From Alphaproteobacteria bacterium (GTDB taxonomy: Bacteria; Pseudomonadota; Alphaproteobacteria; GCA-2731375), in assembly GCA_028281075.1 (NCBI GenBank), contig JANQKO010000113.1, positions 1 through 15,558 of the forward strand: DNA of 15,558 bases, read 5' to 3'. The position numbers were made by a program, and so were the translations under genes. A model generated the notes under the pieces. It saw only the letters and a list, made by a program, of their open reading frames with translations. It ran no database searches and had not been told where the DNA came from. Shown piece by piece: positions 7,961-14,702 of this stretch (the first letter of the stretch is position 1; each line of letters starts with the position of its first letter).

Positions 7961-9111
7961 CGGCGCCGCGCCTGTTGTTCCTGATGAACGAAGCGCTGTT
8001 TTTCACCACCCACCGGATGCCGGTGGCGCTGGCGGCGCGCGCGGCCGGGTTCGAGGTGCACGTGGCGGCGCCGTTCGAGCAGCCCTATGCCGACATCATC
8101 CGCGACAACGGCTTCCACTATCACGACATCCCGCTGAAGCGCGGCGGCCGCGGCCTGCTCGGCGAATTGCGGCTGATCGCGGCGTTCTGGCGGCTGCTGC
8201 GGACGCTGCGCCCCGATCTCGTGCACCACGTCGCCATGAAGCCGGTGCTCTATGGCGGCCTCTGCTCGCGCCTGCTGCGGGTGCCGGCGGCGGTGCACGC
8301 CGTGACCGGGCTCGGCTTCCTGTTCATCCGCGAGGACCTGTCGTCGCGGCTGATCCGGCGGCTGATCAAGCCGGTCTACCGCTTCGCGCTGGCGCATCCG
8401 AACGCGCGGGTGATCTTCCAGAACCCGGACGATCTCGGCATGTTCATCCGCGAGGGCCTGGTCGACGGCCGGGCGACGGTGATGATCCGGGGCTGCGGCG
8501 TCGACATGGACCGCTTCCGGCCCGGTTCGCCGCCGGCCGGCGCGCCGATCGTCATGTTTCCGGCCCGCCTGATCGGCGACAAGGGCGTCAACGAGTTCGT
8601 CCAGGCGGCCCGGATTCTCAAGGCCGAGGGTTGCGACGCGCGCTTCGTGCTGGTCGGGCGGCGCGATCCGGCCAACCTGACCGACGTCGGCGAGGCGGTG
8701 ATCCGCGGCTGGCAGGACGACGGCCTGGTCGAGTGGTGGGGCTTCGCCAGCGACATGCCGGCGATCCTGGCGCAGGCGGCGATCGCCGTGACGCCCAGCT
8801 ATCGCGAGGGCCTGCCGCGCGGCCTGATCGAGGCGGCGGCCTGCGGCCTGCCGATCGTCACCACCGACGTGCCGGGCTGCCGCGAGGTCGTGCGCGACCG
8901 CGACAACGGCCTGCTGGTGCCGGCCCGCGACGGCGCGGCCACGGCCGACGCGATCCGCGCCCTGCTGGCCGATCCCGGGCTGCGCCGCCGCATGGGCGCC
9001 CGCGGCCGCGAGCGCGCGGTGGCCGAGTTCTCGGTCGAGCGGTTCGTGGCCGAGACATTTGCGGCCTATCGCGCCGTGCTGCCAGAGGATATGCTGCCGG
9101 CCGGGGGATAA
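7957..9111 (+). CDS. Glycosyltransferase family 4
   Basis: The protein has 384 residues from the ATG at 7957 (ATGA overlap with the previous stop); longer in-frame readings run through the methyltransferase gene and are not real. It is a GT-B retaining glycosyltransferase. The N-terminal domain has FTTHRMPVALAARAAGFEVH (16-35), the acceptor-side strand PDLVHHVAMKPVLYGG (86-101) and AVTGLGFLF (115-123), as seen in CapM/PglA-like enzymes that act on undecaprenyl-diphosphate sugars. The C-terminal donor domain has FPARLIGDKGVNEFV (201-215) and the E-x7-E signature EGLPRGLIE (284-292). It would add one sugar to a lipid-linked glycan at the inner face of the cytoplasmic membrane. Donor specificity cannot be read from sequence. 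Its TAA stop shares one base with the next ATG (TAATG). Confidence 0.9.
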   Translation: MTAPRLLFLMNEALFFTTHRMPVALAARAAGFEVHVAAPFEQPYADIIRDNGFHYHDIPLKRGGRGLLGELRLIAAFWRLLRTLRPDLVHHVAMKPVLYGGLCSRLLRVPAAVHAVTGLGFLFIREDLSSRLIRRLIKPVYRFALAHPNARVIFQNPDDLGMFIREGLVDGRATVMIRGCGVDMDRFRPGSPPAGAPIVMFPARLIGDKGVNEFVQAARILKAEGCDARFVLVGRRDPANLTDVGEAVIRGWQDDGLVEWWGFASDMPAILAQAAIAVTPSYREGLPRGLIEAAACGLPIVTTDVPGCREVVRDRDNGLLVPARDGAATADAIRALLADPGLRRRMGARGRERAVAEFSVERFVAETFAAYRAVLPEDMLPAGG

Positions 9112-10334
9112 TGGTGATCATCGCGACGAATCCGCTGATCCTGGCCGGCCTGTTGTTCGCGCCGGTCGGCGTCATCGCGCCCAAGGGTCTGGCGCCGCTG
9201 CTGTTCGCGGTGGCGGTCTGGCAGCTTCTGCTCGACCTGCGGGCCCGGCGCCTGCGCGAGATCTTCGATACCCGCGTTGCCTGGCTGCTGACGGCGCTGT
9301 CGCTCTGGTCGCTGATGACGGTGTCCTGGGCGCCGGATCCTGAACTGTCCATCGTCTCGGCCGCCAAGATCGCCGGCACCTTCTTCGCCGGACTGGTCAT
9401 GCTGGCCGCGGCGCGGCGGCTGGCGCCGCCGGCCCGCGAATGGCTGGGCGGGGCCGTGATCGCCGGCTTCGCGGTCGCCGCCCTGGCGCTGGCGCTGGAG
9501 GTGGCGGCCGGCTATCCGGCGACCCAGGCCTGGTACGCCTATCAGGACCGCGGCGACGAGTTCCGCGCCGCGGCGCTGAACCGGGCGGTGGTCCTGGTCT
9601 TCCTCGCCTCCTGGCTGGCGGCCGTCGAGTTCCGCCGCCGCGGCCGGGCCTGGCTGGGCTGTACCGGCATCGTCGCGGCGGCCGTCATCGTCTTCGGCGC
9701 CGACGGCAACAGCGCCAAGGTCGCCGTCCTGGTCGCCGTGCCCCTGGCCGCGGTCGCCTGGTGGATCGGCAACCGCACGCACGTGGTGATCGCCGCCGTC
9801 GCCGTGCTGGGCGTCACCGTCGCGCCGATGCTGCCGCTGAACCTGCTGGCGCCGGACCGCTATGCCAAGGTCATCCCCGAGGCCTATTATTCCGCCCTGC
9901 ACCGGCTCCATATCTGGCGCTTCAGCGCCGAGCGCATCCTCGACAAGCCGGCCTTCGGCTGGGGCCTCGACGCCTCGCGGGACCTGCCCGGCGGCGATGC
10001 GCGGCTGCCCGAGGGCGGCGTCGTCATGAGCATGCATCCGCATAACGGCACGCTGCAGGTCTGGCTCGAGCTGGGCGTCATCGGCGCCGGCCTGCTGGCC
10101 GTCGTCGTGGCGGTGTCGCTGCTGGCGCAGTGCCAGATCCGCGACCGATTCGACGCCGCCGCCACGCTTGGCGCCAGCGTCGTCGTGCTGGTCATCGCCA
10201 ATCTCAGTTTCGGCATCTGGCAGACCTGGTGGCTCTGCACCTTCGGCCTGCTGGCGGCGCTGGTGACGGCGGCCGTCAGGACAGATGCGGCAGCGCTACC
10301 AGGCCGGCCGCAAGCAATGCCTCGCCAAGTCTGA
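9111..10334 (+). CDS. O-antigen ligase/polymerase family membrane protein
   Basis: This 407-residue polytopic membrane protein has about ten hydrophobic segments, with a large periplasmic-type loop at about 245-315. That loop holds RLHIWR (265-270), the strand AFGWG (281-285) and MHPHNGTLQVWLELGVIG (308-325). This layout is characteristic of the Wzy_C/WaaL superfamily that transfers undecaprenyl-diphosphate-linked glycan onto lipid A core, another repeat unit or a protein. The start is the ATG at 9111, one base into the previous TAA, and the longer frame upstream is a shadow. It is the last gene of the plus-strand operon, fitting a final assembly step in the periplasm. Polymerase and ligase cannot be told apart from sequence alone. 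Its last 59 bases overlap the end of the opposite-strand cytidylyltransferase, and the ending after residue 390 is not conserved-looking. Confidence 0.85.
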   Translation: MVIIATNPLILAGLLFAPVGVIAPKGLAPLLFAVAVWQLLLDLRARRLREIFDTRVAWLLTALSLWSLMTVSWAPDPELSIVSAAKIAGTFFAGLVMLAAARRLAPPAREWLGGAVIAGFAVAALALALEVAAGYPATQAWYAYQDRGDEFRAAALNRAVVLVFLASWLAAVEFRRRGRAWLGCTGIVAAAVIVFGADGNSAKVAVLVAVPLAAVAWWIGNRTHVVIAAVAVLGVTVAPMLPLNLLAPDRYAKVIPEAYYSALHRLHIWRFSAERILDKPAFGWGLDASRDLPGGDARLPEGGVVMSMHPHNGTLQVWLELGVIGAGLLAVVVAVSLLAQCQIRDRFDAAATLGASVVVLVIANLSFGIWQTWWLCTFGLLAALVTAAVRTDAAALPGRPQAMPRQV

Positions 10335-11007
10335 CATCGTCCGGCCCGTCCAGGTCGAAGCCGTGGTGGAACGGGATCTCGACCGGCAGGCTGGGCGCCG
10401 CGAACGGTACCTGCTGCGCCAGCGCCGCCTCGGCGCGGAACACCAGCAGGTTCCCGAACAGGTAATGCGGCGCCTTGCGCTGCTTGTTGTAGGCCTGCGC
10501 GCGTTCGGCCGGAAACCGGAAGGCGACATGGCCGTCGGCGATGACGCGCTGATTGACGGCGTGGTGGTTGTGCGGGCAGGGCACCACGGTCTGGGCCGAG
10601 CCGGCGGCGGGATCGGCGGCCAGCGCGTCGACGGCGGCGTCGAGATGCGCCGGCAGCAGGAACGGCGAGGTCGGCTGCAGCAGCGCGACGAACTCGGCCA
10701 CCGCGCCCTCGCGGCCGGCCAGGTCCCGCAGCAGATGCGTGATCACCTCGATCACCGGCGTCTCGTCCCGGCCCAGCGCGGCCGACCGGTCGTGCCGCTC
10801 GACACCCAGTTCGCGGCAGCGCGCGGCGATCTCGGGCGAATCCGTGCTGCAGATCAGCCGCGCCGCCCGGCCGCTCGCCCGCGCCGCCAGCACCACGTAA
10901 TCGATCAGCGGCCGGCCGGCGAAGGCCGTCAGGTTCTTCAGCGGGATGCTCTTCGAGCCGCCGCGCGCCGGGATCAGGCCCCAGGTCTCGCCCTTGCTGA
11001 TCCGCAT
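10276..11007 (-). CDS. neuA: CMP-nonulosonic acid cytidylyltransferase (NeuA-like)
   Basis: This 243-residue acylneuraminate cytidylyltransferase-family protein should join a nonulosonic acid to CMP using CTP and release pyrophosphate. The nucleotide-binding loop is LIPARGGSKSIPLKN (11-25). STDSPEI (54-60), LLQPTSPF (109-116), YNKQRKAPHYLFGN (173-186) and DLDGPDD (218-224, metal-binding Asp residues) follow in family order. The GGSKxIPxKN loop separates it from CMP-Kdo synthetases. It starts 5 bp after the dehydrogenase stop and is third in a NeuB-dehydrogenase-NeuA run. The substrate could be a Neu5Ac, legionaminic, pseudaminic or unknown acid. It is a single-domain form without the C-terminal phosphatase domain of some homologues. 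Its 3' end overlaps the convergent membrane-protein gene. Confidence 0.88.
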   Translation of the reverse strand: MRISKGETWGLIPARGGSKSIPLKNLTAFAGRPLIDYVVLAARASGRAARLICSTDSPEIAARCRELGVERHDRSAALGRDETPVIEVITHLLRDLAGREGAVAEFVALLQPTSPFLLPAHLDAAVDALAADPAAGSAQTVVPCPHNHHAVNQRVIADGHVAFRFPAERAQAYNKQRKAPHYLFGNLLVFRAEAALAQQVPFAAPSLPVEIPFHHGFDLDGPDDVRLGEALLAAGLVALPHLS

Positions 11008-11012
11008 GGCCG

Positions 11013-11990
11013 TCAGCGCCGGTCCGCGAAGAAGGCGGCCGCCATCTCGATCACCCGGGCCTGGGTCTCGCGCCAGGCGTCCCGGGTCGAGCCGCCGATA
11101 TGCGGCGTCAGCAGCACGTTCTCGTGCGCGGCGGCATGGCGCACCAGCGGATGGTCGGCGGCCCGGAAGCCGGGCGCGAACTCGCCCGCCAGCACGTCGC
11201 TGGCATAGCCGCCGATCCGGCCCGAACGCAATCCTTCCAGCAGCGCCGCCTCGTCGATCAGCTCGGCCCGCGCCGTGTTGATCAGGCAGGCGCCCGGCTT
11301 CATGCCGGCCAATACCCCGGCATCGATCAGGTGTCGGGTCTCCGGCGTCGCCGGCACGTGCAGGCTCAGCACGTCGGCCCAGGCGGTCAGCGCCGCCAGC
11401 GTCCCGGCCTTCTCCGCCACGCCATCGTCCACGTCGACGAACGGGTCGGCATAGCGCACCGGCATGCCGAAGGCCCGGCCGTATCGCGCCACGCGCCGAC
11501 CCAGCCGGCCGTAGCCGACGATGCCCAGCGTCATGCGCGACAGCATGCGCGGCGCGGCGCCGAATTCGTAGCGGTCCCAGACGCCGCCCAGCACCGTTTG
11601 ATGCGCCCAGGGCGTGCGCCGGGTCAGCGCCAGCAGCAGGCCCCAGGCATGCTCGGCCGTCGGCGTGATCGTGGCCAGGAACGCCTGCTCGTCCTTCAGC
11701 GAGAACACCCGCACGCCGCGCGCGGCGGTGGCGTCCATGTCGATATGCGGCACGCCCGTGGTGTTGGTGATGATGGCCGCCAGGTTGGGGCAGCGGTCCA
11801 GCTTCGCCGCGCCGACGTCATGGCCCAGCGGCGCGCAGCAGGCGTCCAGCGCCGCCAGCACCTCATCGCCGTCGTCGGCCGGCGTCTCCAGCTCGACGAC
11901 ATCGAAATGCGCGTCCAGCAGCCGCCGGTTCTCGGGCATGTAGTTCATCATGCGGTAGTAGAGCAGGCGCGGCTTCGCCGTCGCGGTCAC
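11013..11990 (-). CDS. D-2-hydroxyacid dehydrogenase (NAD-dependent)
   Basis: The protein has 325 residues from a GTG start whose GTGA overlaps the NeuB stop by 4 bp; a much longer open frame runs back through neuB and is not real. It is a D-isomer-specific 2-hydroxyacid dehydrogenase of the phosphoglycerate/formate dehydrogenase type. The Rossmann loop is GIVGYGRLGRRVA (156-168), with an acidic residue after the second strand (YADPF, Asp182) that favours NAD over NADP. The catalytic triad is readable as Arg241 (NTARAEL), Glu270 (VLAGEF) and His297 (LTPHIGG). No ACT or other regulatory domain follows, so it is shorter than typical SerA. Its position between a nonulosonate synthase and the CMP-transferase suggests a role in making or modifying the precursor or the sugar acid, but the substrate is unknown. 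A generic glycerate or phosphoglycerate role remains possible. Confidence 0.85.
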   Translation of the reverse strand: MTATAKPRLLYYRMMNYMPENRRLLDAHFDVVELETPADDGDEVLAALDACCAPLGHDVGAAKLDRCPNLAAIITNTTGVPHIDMDATAARGVRVFSLKDEQAFLATITPTAEHAWGLLLALTRRTPWAHQTVLGGVWDRYEFGAAPRMLSRMTLGIVGYGRLGRRVARYGRAFGMPVRYADPFVDVDDGVAEKAGTLAALTAWADVLSLHVPATPETRHLIDAGVLAGMKPGACLINTARAELIDEAALLEGLRSGRIGGYASDVLAGEFAPGFRAADHPLVRHAAAHENVLLTPHIGGSTRDAWRETQARVIEMAAAFFADRR

Positions 11991-13018
11991 CGCAGATCGC
12001 CCGCCTGCAGCACCGTGTCGGCGGCGACGGCGCGCGCCAGACGGCGGCCGATGACGTTTTCCAGCTCGTTCGCCGGGATGCCGGTGCCGGGCCGCTTGGT
12101 CGTCAGGTCGCCGGCCGTGAGCGTCTCGCCGGCGGCCAGGTCGCGGACCGCCACCACCGACTTCAGCGCCCATTTCTGGCCCTCGGCCTCGGACGGCGCC
12201 GGCTCCTTGCGGCCGTGGCCCAGCAGCCGCTCGACCCGGCGGACGTCGGCCACCAGTCGCGCCAGGTCCGCCGGCCCGGCCGAGACCTTCCAGTCCTGGG
12301 CGTTCGGCACGTCGCGCAGGATGGTGATGTGCTTTTCGATGATCTCGGCGCCGCGCGCCACCGCCGCCAGCACGGCAAGATGGTCCTCGGTGTGGTCGGA
12401 ATAGCCGACCGGCCCGTCGAACAGCTCGGCCAGCCGGTCCATGGCCTGCAGGTTCACGTCGGCCGCCGGCGTCGGATAGCTGGTCACGCAATGCAGCAGC
12501 GCCACCCGGTCGCAGCCGCCGGCCCGGCAGGCGTCCAGCGCTTCGCGCACGTCGGCCTCGCGGTACATGCCGGTCGAGACGATCATCGGCCGGCCCAGCC
12601 CGGCCAGTCGCGTCAGGAAGCCCGGATTGTTGCGCTCGCCCGAGCCGACCTTCACCGCCGGCACGTCGAGCGCCTCCAGCCACTCGATGCGGGTCGCGTC
12701 GTGCGCCGTCGACATGAACAGCAGGCCGCGTTCGTCGCAGCGCTGTTTCAGCTTGCCGAATTCGTCCAGCGACAGGTTGCGCGGCCGCAGCCGGTCGCGC
12801 CATTCCGGCATGTCGGCGCTGATCATGGCCTCGACGTCGAAGAACTGCGTCTTGAACACATCCGCCCCGGCGTCGGCGGCCAGGTCGACGAGTTGCATGG
12901 CCATGTCCATGTCGCCGAAATGCGCGACGCCGGCCTCGGCGATGAACAGCACGGGCGCGCCGCCGCCGACCGGCCGGCCGCCGATCTCGAAGCCGGACTG
13001 GAACGTCGCGGATGTCAT
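11987..13018 (-). CDS. neuB: Nonulosonic (sialic-type) acid synthase, NeuB family
   Basis: This 343-residue protein is a TIM barrel plus a C-terminal SAF (antifreeze-like) domain. NeuB enzymes condense phosphoenolpyruvate with a six-carbon amino sugar to give a nine-carbon acid. Readable landmarks are FIAEAGVAHFGDMDMA (25-40), AGADVFKTQFF (50-60), KVGSGERNNPGFL (123-135), STGM (148-151), LLHCVTSYPTP (174-184), YSDHT (206-210) and EKHIT (228-232). His209 and His230 have the same 21-residue spacing as the metal-binding His215/His236 of meningococcal NeuB. The SAF domain (about 285-343) contains TKRPGTGIPA, including the arginine that reaches the partner subunit's active site in known structures. 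Departures from the classical pattern are AHFG instead of NHNG and QDWKVS near 241-246. The sugar substrate cannot be assigned. It starts the NeuB-dehydrogenase-NeuA run. Confidence 0.88.
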   Translation of the reverse strand: MTSATFQSGFEIGGRPVGGGAPVLFIAEAGVAHFGDMDMAMQLVDLAADAGADVFKTQFFDVEAMISADMPEWRDRLRPRNLSLDEFGKLKQRCDERGLLFMSTAHDATRIEWLEALDVPAVKVGSGERNNPGFLTRLAGLGRPMIVSTGMYREADVREALDACRAGGCDRVALLHCVTSYPTPAADVNLQAMDRLAELFDGPVGYSDHTEDHLAVLAAVARGAEIIEKHITILRDVPNAQDWKVSAGPADLARLVADVRRVERLLGHGRKEPAPSEAEGQKWALKSVVAVRDLAAGETLTAGDLTTKRPGTGIPANELENVIGRRLARAVAADTVLQAGDLR

Positions 13019-13063
13019 GCCGCCTTCATACTATCGCCGGCCCGGTCGCCACAAGCGCCGGCG
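13019..13063 (-). promoter_or_regulatory. Leader of neuB with Shine-Dalgarno-like GAAGG
   Basis: This 45-bp gap between the permease stop and the neuB ATG is the largest break within the minus-strand unit. Read on the minus strand, it ends GAAGGCGGC directly before the ATG, giving a GAAGG ribosome-binding site (13023-13027) four bases from the start. A TAGTAT stretch (13028-13033) looks like a -10 box but is so close to the ATG that a promoter there would leave almost no leader. So neuB may be read through from the ABC genes or have its own promoter; the sequence does not decide. Confidence 0.35.
13035..13063 (-). repeat. Inverted repeat after the ABC permease gene
   Basis: Two perfect 7-bp arms, CGCCGGC at 13035-13041 and GCCGGCG at 13057-13063, are separated by 15 bases and abut the permease stop codon. 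They could form a GC-rich hairpin in the mRNA that attenuates transcription between the transporter genes and neuB. No T-run follows and the loop is long, so a strong intrinsic terminator is unlikely. In such GC-rich DNA a 7-bp inverted repeat can also occur by chance. Confidence 0.25.
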
Positions 13064-13888
13064 TCACTCGCCCATCTGCAGCAACTGACCGCGCTGCCGC
13101 GCCAGGCGGAAGCAGATCATGAACACGGCCGTGCCCGCCGCCAGGTAGATCAGGTTCAGCCCCAGGCCCAGCCACATCAGGTCGGCCCGGAACACCCCGT
13201 CGACCAGGACCGCGCGCATGCCCTCGAAGGCATAGGCCGACGGCAGGCACCAGGCCAGCACTTGCAGCGCGTCCGGCAGCACCGAAATGGGATAGTAGAT
13301 GCCGCTGATCGGGGCGATGGCGAAGACCACCAGCCAGGCCAGGCTCTCGGCGCCCAGGCCCTGCCGCAGCAGGATGCCGGCGATGGCCAGGCCGACGGCC
13401 CAGCCGGTGATGATGACGGTGAAGAAGAACCCGACCAGCGGCAGGCCCATGCCGTACATCGAGTAATCGAAAAACATGATTGCCAGCAGCGAGGCCGGCA
13501 CGAAGCCGATCAGCGTGCGCACCAGGCTCATGAACAGCATGGCGCAGACCATCTCCAGCGGCCGCAGGGGGCTGACGAACAGATGGCCGAGATTGCGCGA
13601 CCAGAGCTCCTCCAGGAACGAGATGGTGACGCCGAGCTGGCCCCGGAACAGCACGTCCCACAGCAGCACGCCCGACAGCAGGATGCCGAAGGCCTGGGCG
13701 ATATAGGACGAGTTCGCCGCCAGGAACTGGGTGATGAAGCCCCACAGCACCATCTGCACGGTCGGCCAGTAGGCCAGCTCCAGGATGCGCGGCCAGGAGC
13801 CGCGCAGCAGGTAGAGATAGCGCAGCGCCATGCTGCCGACCCGGCGCGGCGAAAAGGCCGGATTGGGCAGCTCCTGCGCCGCGGTCAT
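13064..13888 (-). CDS. ABC-2 type transporter permease
   Basis: This 274-residue membrane protein has about six hydrophobic segments, at roughly 38-57, 66-82, 113-140, 150-175, 183-203 and 236-260. It carries the ABC-2 family features: an amphipathic stretch before the first helix, LEELWSRNLGHLFVSPLRP (92-110), which couples to the ATPase, and APISGIYYPISVLPDALQ (192-209) before the last helices. The start is the ATG at 13888, whose ATGA overlaps the ATPase stop; the frame continues further upstream but inside the ATPase gene. It pairs with that ATPase as a half-transporter dimer in the cytoplasmic membrane. It does not look like KpsM or Wzm. The substrate is unknown: drug-type, lipid or glycan export are all possible. 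Confidence 0.88.
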   Translation of the reverse strand: MTAAQELPNPAFSPRRVGSMALRYLYLLRGSWPRILELAYWPTVQMVLWGFITQFLAANSSYIAQAFGILLSGVLLWDVLFRGQLGVTISFLEELWSRNLGHLFVSPLRPLEMVCAMLFMSLVRTLIGFVPASLLAIMFFDYSMYGMGLPLVGFFFTVIITGWAVGLAIAGILLRQGLGAESLAWLVVFAIAPISGIYYPISVLPDALQVLAWCLPSAYAFEGMRAVLVDGVFRADLMWLGLGLNLIYLAAGTAVFMICFRLARQRGQLLQMGE

Positions 13889-14643
13889 TCCGCCGCCGCC
13901 TCGCGGGCGGCCCGGCCCTGGCCGCGGGCGATGTCCAGGAACACCTGTTCCAGATTGTCGCGGCCATAGCGGGCGATCAGGTCGGCCGGCGCGCCCTGGT
14001 CGACGATCCGGCCCCGGCGCAGCATCAGCACGTCGTCGCACAGCCTTTCGACCTCGCTCATGTTGTGCGAGGCGAGCAGGACGCTGGCGCCGGTGCGGGC
14101 CCGGTAGTCGCGCAGATAGCCGCGCACCCAGTCGGCGGTGTCCGGGTCGAGCGAGGCCGTCGGCTCGTCCAGCAGCAGCAGGTCGGGCTCGTTGACCATG
14201 GCCTTGGCCAGCGCCACGCGCGTGCGCTGGCCGGCCGACAGGCTGCCGGTCGGGCGCTTGACGAAGCTTTCGAGGTCGAGGTCGCGGGCCAGCGCGGCGA
14301 TCCGGGCCCGGACGTCGCGGACGCCGTAGAGATGCGCGTAGACGCCCAGGTTTTCCGCCACGGTCAGCCGGTGCGGCAGGTCGACATAGGGCGAGGAGAA
14401 GTTCATCCGCGGCAGCACCCGGTAGCGCTGTCGCAGCATGTCCGCGCCCAGCACCGTGATGCGGCCCGACGTCGGCAGGATCAGCCCCAGCAGCATGCCG
14501 ATGGTCGTGGTCTTGCCGGCGCCGTTGCCGCCCAGCAGCGCCACGAAACCGCCCGCCGGCACGGTGAAGCCGACATCGTCGACCGCGACCACCTGATCGA
14601 ACTGCTTCCGCAGCCCCTCGACTTCGATAGCGTTTTCGGGCAT
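13885..14643 (-). CDS. ABC transporter ATP-binding protein (unusual Q-loop)
   Basis: This 252-residue ABC ATPase starts at the ATG at 14643, which places the first strand (AIEVEGLRKQF) at residues 5-15; a longer frame to 14754 would overlap the divergent kinase gene. The Walker A motif is GGNGAGKT (38-45), the signature LSAGQ (135-139), Walker B LLLLDEP (155-161) and the H-loop His193 (SHNMSE). Where the Q-loop glutamine is expected (about 83-85) the sequence reads MNFSSPYVDLPHRLTV, with serine or proline instead. There is no Wzt-type C-terminal carbohydrate-binding domain and no second ABC domain. It drives the permease encoded immediately downstream with a 4-bp overlap. No clear ribosome-binding site precedes the start, so translation may be weak or close to leaderless. 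Confidence 0.9.
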   Translation of the reverse strand: MPENAIEVEGLRKQFDQVVAVDDVGFTVPAGGFVALLGGNGAGKTTTIGMLLGLILPTSGRITVLGADMLRQRYRVLPRMNFSSPYVDLPHRLTVAENLGVYAHLYGVRDVRARIAALARDLDLESFVKRPTGSLSAGQRTRVALAKAMVNEPDLLLLDEPTASLDPDTADWVRGYLRDYRARTGASVLLASHNMSEVERLCDDVLMLRRGRIVDQGAPADLIARYGRDNLEQVFLDIARGQGRAAREAAAE

Positions 14644-14702
14644 GTCGGCACTATGGTTCGGAAGTCGCGCCAACGCCAGCGAAAGACATCTGCAAGGGCG
14701 GC
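14644..14702. promoter_or_regulatory. Divergent control region between ABC transporter and regB-like gene
   Basis: Only 59 bp separate the two divergent starts, so promoters for the minus-strand transporter/NeuB unit and the plus-strand kinase gene must lie here or inside the opposite coding ends. On the plus strand AAGGG (14694-14698) is a good ribosome-binding site four bases before the ATG at 14703. On the minus strand CATAGT (in the ACCATAGTGCC context) lies close to the ATPase start and is a weak -10 candidate. I find no convincing -35/-10 pair and no clear operator palindrome. Confidence 0.4.

Noticed and set aside
10276..11007. CMP-Kdo synthetase (KdsB) for the cytidylyltransferase.
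   Set aside because: The loop is IPARGGSKSIPLKN, as in acylneuraminate cytidylyltransferases, and it sits in a NeuB operon. KdsB has a different loop without GGSK.
12215..13969. A 584-codon plus-strand frame opposite neuB and the ABC permease.
   Set aside because: It is rich in Gln, His and Arg, lacks motifs, and covers two well-supported minus-strand genes.
13064..14643. KpsMT or Wzm/Wzt polysaccharide exporter.
   Set aside because: The ATPase lacks a Wzt C-terminal glycan-binding domain and the permease sequence follows the general ABC-2 pattern, so the substrate is left open.
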